From NCBI GenBank assembly GCA_963781785.1, contig CAWAHD010000003.1:248001-312000 (forward strand): DNA of 64,000 bases. The letters are read 5' to 3'. The notes below the pieces were generated by a model. The model searched no databases. It was given only the letters and a program-made list of their open reading frames with translations, and was not told where the DNA came from. This DNA comes from CAWAHD01 sp963781785. Its GTDB lineage: Bacteria > Planctomycetota > Planctomycetia > Isosphaerales > Isosphaeraceae. A program made the position numbers and the translations under genes. Of the stretch, positions 59,928 to 64,000 are shown piece by piece (the stretch's first letter is position 1; each line of letters opens with the position of its first letter).

Positions 59928-62168
59928 ATGCCTCCCACAACCTCGAGACCAATCGAAGCCGGCACCGGCGGAGGGTACCTCCGCGGGTTGGTGATGCCGG
60001 TGACGATCATCGGCGCCATCCTCGTGTTCGTCGTGCCAATACCGGCTGAATTGCTCGACGTGCTGTTGTCGGCGAACCTTACGATCGCCGTGGTCGTGCT
60101 GTTGACAACGCTGGCGATTCGATCGCCGCAAGAATTCAGCGCGTTCCCGACGATTCTTCTGACAACCACGCTGTTGCGGCTAGTTTTGAATGTGGCCACC
60201 ACGCGACTGGTTTTGACCCGTGGAGGTGAGTACGGGCTGGACGCGGCTGGTGGGGTGATCCGCGCCTTCGGCTCCTTCGTGGCGGGCAACCAGGTACTGG
60301 TGGGCGTGATCTTGTTCTCGATCTTGGTGGTGATTCAGTTTGTTGTGATCACCCAGGGTGCGACCCGGATCAGCGAGGTGGCGGCGCGGTTTACGCTGGA
60401 CGGGCTCCCCGGGCGCCAGATGGCCATCGACGCTGACTTGCATGCGGGACTCATCGACCAGCAGGAAGCCCACCGTCGGCGCGACGAGGTTTATCGCCAG
60501 GCCGACTTTTTCGGTGCGATGGACGGTGCGAGCCGCTTCGTCCGCGGCGACGCGATTGCGGGGGTCGTGATCCTTCTGGTCAATATTTGCGGGGGATTGT
60601 TTCTGGGCATGGTCCAGTACGGGATGAGCCCGAGTGAGGCAGTCAACGTTTTCACGAAACTGACGATCGGCGACGGACTGGTCAGCCAGGTGCCGGCGTT
60701 CTTGATCTCGCTCGCGGCCGGGCTGATCGTGACTCGGTCGTCGTCGTCAACCGACCTGAACCGGGATGTGGTCAGCCAGTTGTTCTCGAAGCCGGGCGTG
60801 CTGGGAACGGCCGCCGTGTTCCTGGGCCTCATGGCATTCACGCCACTACCCAAGCTTCCTCTCTTGAGCCTGGGAGGGATCCTGGGCGCCGGGGCATTTT
60901 TCTGGAGTTCTGGCTCGGACAAGGAGCAGCCGGCAATAGCCGCTGAGGGGCGCACCATGGGTGGGGAATCTGTTTCCCGCACCACGACACGGCCGGAGGA
61001 AGGGCTCATGCCGGGAGGTACGGCCCGCGCAAGAACATCGTCGCCGGCAACAGCCGCGGCAGGATACCTGGCCGAGACCGGCTCAGACCGGATGGAAGAC
61101 TTGCTGCACGTGGACCCGCTCGAGCTGGAGATCGGGTTCCGATTGATCAGTCTGGCCGATCCGGTTCGGGGTGGAGATCTGCTCGACCGGCTCAAGACGG
61201 TGCGGCAGCGGGTGGCGCGGGAGATGGGATTGATCGTGCCTCAGGTGCGGATTCAGGATGTGATCGGACTACCGCCCAATGAATACCGGGTGAAAATTCG
61301 AGGGACGATTGTTGGGCAGGGGCTGGCGTATGCTGGCCGATTGCTGGCGGTGCCGCCAGCCGGCCTGGTGACGCGTCCGGACGGGCGGGATGGAGTCGAC
61401 CCGGTCACCGGTCAACCGGCGGTCTGGATTCACGCTGATGGCCGTGAAGTTGCCGAGCTAGCGGGGTGCAGGGTTCTGGAAACCTCGGCGGTCCTGGCTG
61501 GCCACTTTGGCGAGATCGTCGCGAGCCACGCTGATGAGCTTTTAACTCGCGAGCAGGTCGAGCGGTTGCTCGATCGGGTGCGGGCATCGGCCCCGACCTT
61601 GGCCGGCGAGGTTGTCCCGGGGCTCCTTCGCGCCGGCGAGCTGCAACGGGTTTTGCAGAACCTGCTGCGGGAACGAGTTGGAATCCGCGATCTGGAAGCG
61701 ATTCTGGAGACCCTGGCGGTCCATGCCGGCAAAACGAGGGACATCGATCTTTTGACCGAACAGGTGCGCAGGAGCCTGGCGCGGCAGATCGCCGAGACCT
61801 ACCGTGGCGCAGACGGACGACTGCGGGTCGTGACCTTGTCCCGGCCGCTTGACGATCGGCTGGCCGCGGTCAGCCAGGGAGAGACAAGACCGGCCGAGAC
61901 GCTGGGCGACGACACAATCCGGAGCATTGTCCGAGCGGTCGCGGTGGCGGTCGGCACCCTGGTTGACAATGGTTATCCGCCCGTCATTCTCACGACAGCA
62001 GGCGCCTGCGCGGTCCTGAAGGACTTGACGCGTGCCGACCTGCCGCGGCTGGTGGTCTTGAGCCAGCGCGAGATTCCGCGGGATACACCGGTCGAGGTCA
62101 TGGGGAGCGTGGTCGAAGAGGAGCCCGAGGCCGTGACGACATTCACCACGTCCGAGGCCGCCCTATAG
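59928..62168 (+). CDS. flhA: Flagellar export protein FlhA
   Basis: ATG 59928 follows GGAGGGAG and gives about 746 residues. The membrane half has the family signature AIRSPQEFSAFPTILLTTTLLRLVLNVATTRLVL spread over residues 64-97, the cytoplasmic loop EVAARFTLDGLPGRQMAID and ADFFGAMDGASRFVRGDAIAG. A Ser/Thr/Gly-rich linker leads to the cytoplasmic domain (DPLELEIGFRLISLAD, PNEYRVKIRGT, ETSAVLAGHFGEIV, LAGEVVPGLL, LQRVLQNLLRERVGIRDLEAILE). It forms the export ring that docks substrates and takes up proton-motive force. It heads a second flagellar block with flhF and flhG, about 19 kb from flhB. Confidence 0.95.
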   Translation: MPPTTSRPIEAGTGGGYLRGLVMPVTIIGAILVFVVPIPAELLDVLLSANLTIAVVVLLTTLAIRSPQEFSAFPTILLTTTLLRLVLNVATTRLVLTRGGEYGLDAAGGVIRAFGSFVAGNQVLVGVILFSILVVIQFVVITQGATRISEVAARFTLDGLPGRQMAIDADLHAGLIDQQEAHRRRDEVYRQADFFGAMDGASRFVRGDAIAGVVILLVNICGGLFLGMVQYGMSPSEAVNVFTKLTIGDGLVSQVPAFLISLAAGLIVTRSSSSTDLNRDVVSQLFSKPGVLGTAAVFLGLMAFTPLPKLPLLSLGGILGAGAFFWSSGSDKEQPAIAAEGRTMGGESVSRTTTRPEEGLMPGGTARARTSSPATAAAGYLAETGSDRMEDLLHVDPLELEIGFRLISLADPVRGGDLLDRLKTVRQRVAREMGLIVPQVRIQDVIGLPPNEYRVKIRGTIVGQGLAYAGRLLAVPPAGLVTRPDGRDGVDPVTGQPAVWIHADGREVAELAGCRVLETSAVLAGHFGEIVASHADELLTREQVERLLDRVRASAPTLAGEVVPGLLRAGELQRVLQNLLRERVGIRDLEAILETLAVHAGKTRDIDLLTEQVRRSLARQIAETYRGADGRLRVVTLSRPLDDRLAAVSQGETRPAETLGDDTIRSIVRAVAVAVGTLVDNGYPPVILTTAGACAVLKDLTRADLPRLVVLSQREIPRDTPVEVMGSVVEEEPEAVTTFTTSEAAL

Positions 62169-62224
62169 GTCGATCCACCGACTGTTGATCAGACGTTGTC
62201 CCGGTTCGATTAAAGGTTGTGTTG

Positions 62225-63375
62225 ATGCGATCGAAAACCTACCGCGCGAGTACGATGAAGGAGGCCCTGACGCGAGTGCGGCGGGACCTGGGCAGCGACG
62301 CCGTGATTCTGTCGGCGCGCGAGGTCCGGCGCCGGCGACTTTTCGGTCTGGGTGCGAAAGCGGAGGTTGAAGTCACGGCCAGCGACACGATGCCTTCGGC
62401 AGCCGGGAGCACGAGGCAGCCGGGCCCGGGGGCGGTGGGGACTCAAGGAGCCCGGCCCGCGGGAGCGGCCACACCGACCATTTCCATGCAGGCAAAATTC
62501 GGTGAAGAACTGGGCCGGCTGCACGCGATGGTCGAGACCTTGAGCCGTCACGGACACATCGACCACCTGCTGCCCGATCTTCCGAGCGCGCTCGTTCCGA
62601 CGTATTCACACCTGATCGAAGCCGACGTGCCGGAGGTCTTGACGCGGCGGCTGGTGCAGCACGTCGCCCGTACCCTCGAGCCCGATCAGCTTGACGATCC
62701 CGAGTCGATTGCGCGGCCCTGTGTGAGGCAGTCGAGCAATGCATACCGGTGGCCCCGCCCATCCAGGCGATCGCGGGCACCCGGCGGGTCGTGGCTCTGG
62801 TGGGGCCGACCGGCGTGGGCAAGACGACGACCGTTGCCAAGCTGGCGGCCAACTACAAGCTGTCGCAGGGGGTGCGCGTTGGACTGATCACGGTGGACAC
62901 CTACCGGATCGCGGCGGTCGAGCAGCTCAAGACGTATGCCGAGATCATCGATCTACCCCTGGCGGTCGTGAACGATCCATCCGAGATGCCGCGGGGGCTG
63001 GATGAACTGGGAACTGTGGACCTGGTTTTCATCGACACGGCAGGACGAAGCCCACGGGATGAGGTCAAGATCCGCGAGCTGACCGAATTCCTGCTGGTGG
63101 CACGGCCAGACGAGGTGCACCTCGTATTAAGCGCGGTGGCGGGGCAAAGGAGCCTGCGTGCGGCGATCGAGAGGTTTGCGCGGGTCCAGGTTGATCGGCT
63201 GATTCTGACCAAGCTTGACGAGGCCGACAGCTTGGGGGGAGTGCTGGCGGTGCTGGGGCTCTCGAGCCGGCCTGTAAGCTATCTGACCACCGGTCAGGCA
63301 GTTCCAGACGACATCGAGCCAGCCGACCGCAAGCGGCTGGCACGGCTGATCCTGAGGCAGGAGGATCTTGCTTGA
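62225..63375 (+). CDS. flhF: Flagellar SRP-type GTPase FlhF, one frameshift
   Basis: ATG 62225 begins MRSKTYRASTMKEALTRVRRDLGSDAVIL, the FlhF N-domain, followed by a Pro/Gly-rich linker and a helical N-bundle. The frame breaks near 62710 (DDPESI then CAALCEAVEQCIPV in the second frame), fitting loss of one base. The GTPase domain has G1 GPTGVGKTTTVAKLAANY, TVDTYRIAAVEQL, G3 DTAGRSPRDE and G4 TKLDEADS. Total about 383 residues. FlhF sets the place and number of flagella with FlhG. It lies 56 bases after flhA. Confidence 0.88.
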
Positions 63376-63389
63376 AGGAGGAAATCGGG

Positions 63390-64000
63390 ATGACCGATCA
63401 AGCCGAAAGGCTCAGGGAGCTCGCCCTGGCGAGCCGGGTATCGAAAGGGGCTGCGGCTGCAGTGGCCCCGGACGAACCCGGCGCGGCGGGCGCGGACAGC
63501 CGGCGGCATCTGCGCGGACAGCGCGCTCGCTCTTGTTCACAAGCGGCAAGGGTGGGGTGGGCACATCGAACCTGGTCTTGAACCTGGCGATTGCACTGGG
63601 GGAGATGGGACACCGCGTGGTGGTGGTCGACGCCGATATCGGGTTGGCGAATCTCGATCTCCTTTGCGGGTTGACGCCGCGGTTTGATCTTGGCGATGTA
63701 CTGGCGGGTCGTTGCCGGCTGTCCGGCGCGGTGGTCACTGGGCCTGGCAACATTCAGGTCGTTCCGGGCGCGCACGCGATCCGAACGGGTGCCGAAGACC
63801 TGGACGAGGGTCCCGCTCGACTGGTTTCCGAGCTGGGCGAGCTGGAGTCTCGGGCCGATTTCGTACTGGTCGATGGGGGCTCGGGACTGGGGCCGGGAAT
63901 CGTGCTGCTGGCGGCCGCGGCCGACGAAATCGTGATCGTGAGCACGCCCGAGCCGACATCGATTGCAGATCTGCACGCGGCGATCGGCCGAATTCAGCGA
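63390..64000 (+). CDS. flhG: FlhG (MinD/ParA-type ATPase), frameshifted and cut by window end
   Basis: ATG 63390 has GGAGG upstream; MTDQAERLRELALAS is a FlhG-type amphipathic N-terminus. The frame changes near 63500. The second frame gives ARSLLFTSGKGGVGTSNLVLNLA, a deviant Walker A, then VVVVDADIGLANLDLLCGLTP, and DFVLVDGGSGLGPGIV where DTGAG is more usual, followed by EIVIVSTPEPTSIADLHAAI. The protein continues beyond the window. FlhG is the ATPase partner of FlhF that limits flagellar number. The gene lies 14 bases after flhF. Confidence 0.85.

Noticed and set aside
1..64000. CRISPR arrays, rRNA or tRNA genes
   Set aside because: No regularly spaced repeats or recognisable rRNA or tRNA sequences were seen on either strand.

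Overview
The window looks like the chromosome of a planctomycete, probably a member of the Isosphaeraceae/Gemmataceae side of the phylum. This is inferred from gene content: a DUF1559 prepilin-like protein with an H-X9-DG tail, a cytochrome-c(PSCyt1)-WD40-DUF1549-DUF1553 protein, paired von Willebrand A proteins with very low-complexity N-termini, a small Cys-rich secreted protein, and multicopy winged-helix proteins of unknown role. No rRNA, tRNA or CRISPR array was seen.

Layout. 1-2.5 kb: the tail of a broken ISL3 transposase and a conserved winged-helix protein. 2.8-9.3 kb: a DnaA-family initiator (frameshifted) and two tandem vWA paralogues. 9.4-17 kb: a decayed reverse-strand gene, an alpha/beta hydrolase without its serine, an IS630 relic, and a very long cytochrome/WD40/DUF1549/DUF1553 protein. 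17.4-20.9 kb: a small lipoprotein, a DUF1559 protein and exonuclease VII (xseB, xseA). 21-29.7 kb: an acyl-transfer cluster of three SGNH hydrolases, an MBOAT O-acyltransferase, an adenylate-forming ligase and a lysophospholipid-type acyltransferase; five of these genes form one tightly coupled reverse-strand operon reminiscent of dlt logic. 30.4-34 kb: a secreted protein, a PMT-family glycosyltransferase with several frameshifts, a Cys-rich secreted protein, a nested stem-loop and a clear intrinsic terminator. 34.4-40.6 kb: the flagellar genes fliF, fliG, fliO, fliP, fliQ, fliR and flhB. 40.9-49.2 kb: phage-terminase remnants interrupted by two IS elements, then decayed genes. 49.5-59.7 kb: a YfbK-like vWA lipoprotein, a carbamoyltransferase and a one-module type I polyketide synthase. 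59.9-64 kb: flhA, flhF and the start of flhG, cut by the window edge.

How it works together. The flagellar genes make a membrane ring and type III export gate, but FlhB lacks the Asn-Pro-Thr-His autocleavage motif and FliG lacks its middle domain and torque-generating charges. The export system may therefore be degenerate or rewired. A block of about 19 kb with phage and IS relics plus a PKS locus separates flhB from flhA, which looks like an inserted accessory region.

A caution applies throughout. At least ten otherwise well-conserved genes (dnaA, the DUF1549 gene, the ligase, one SGNH gene, the glycosyltransferase, fliF, the PKS, flhF, flhG, the terminase) carry single-base frame changes. 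Uncorrected indel errors in the assembly are the simplest explanation, and spans given for those genes bridge the frame changes.
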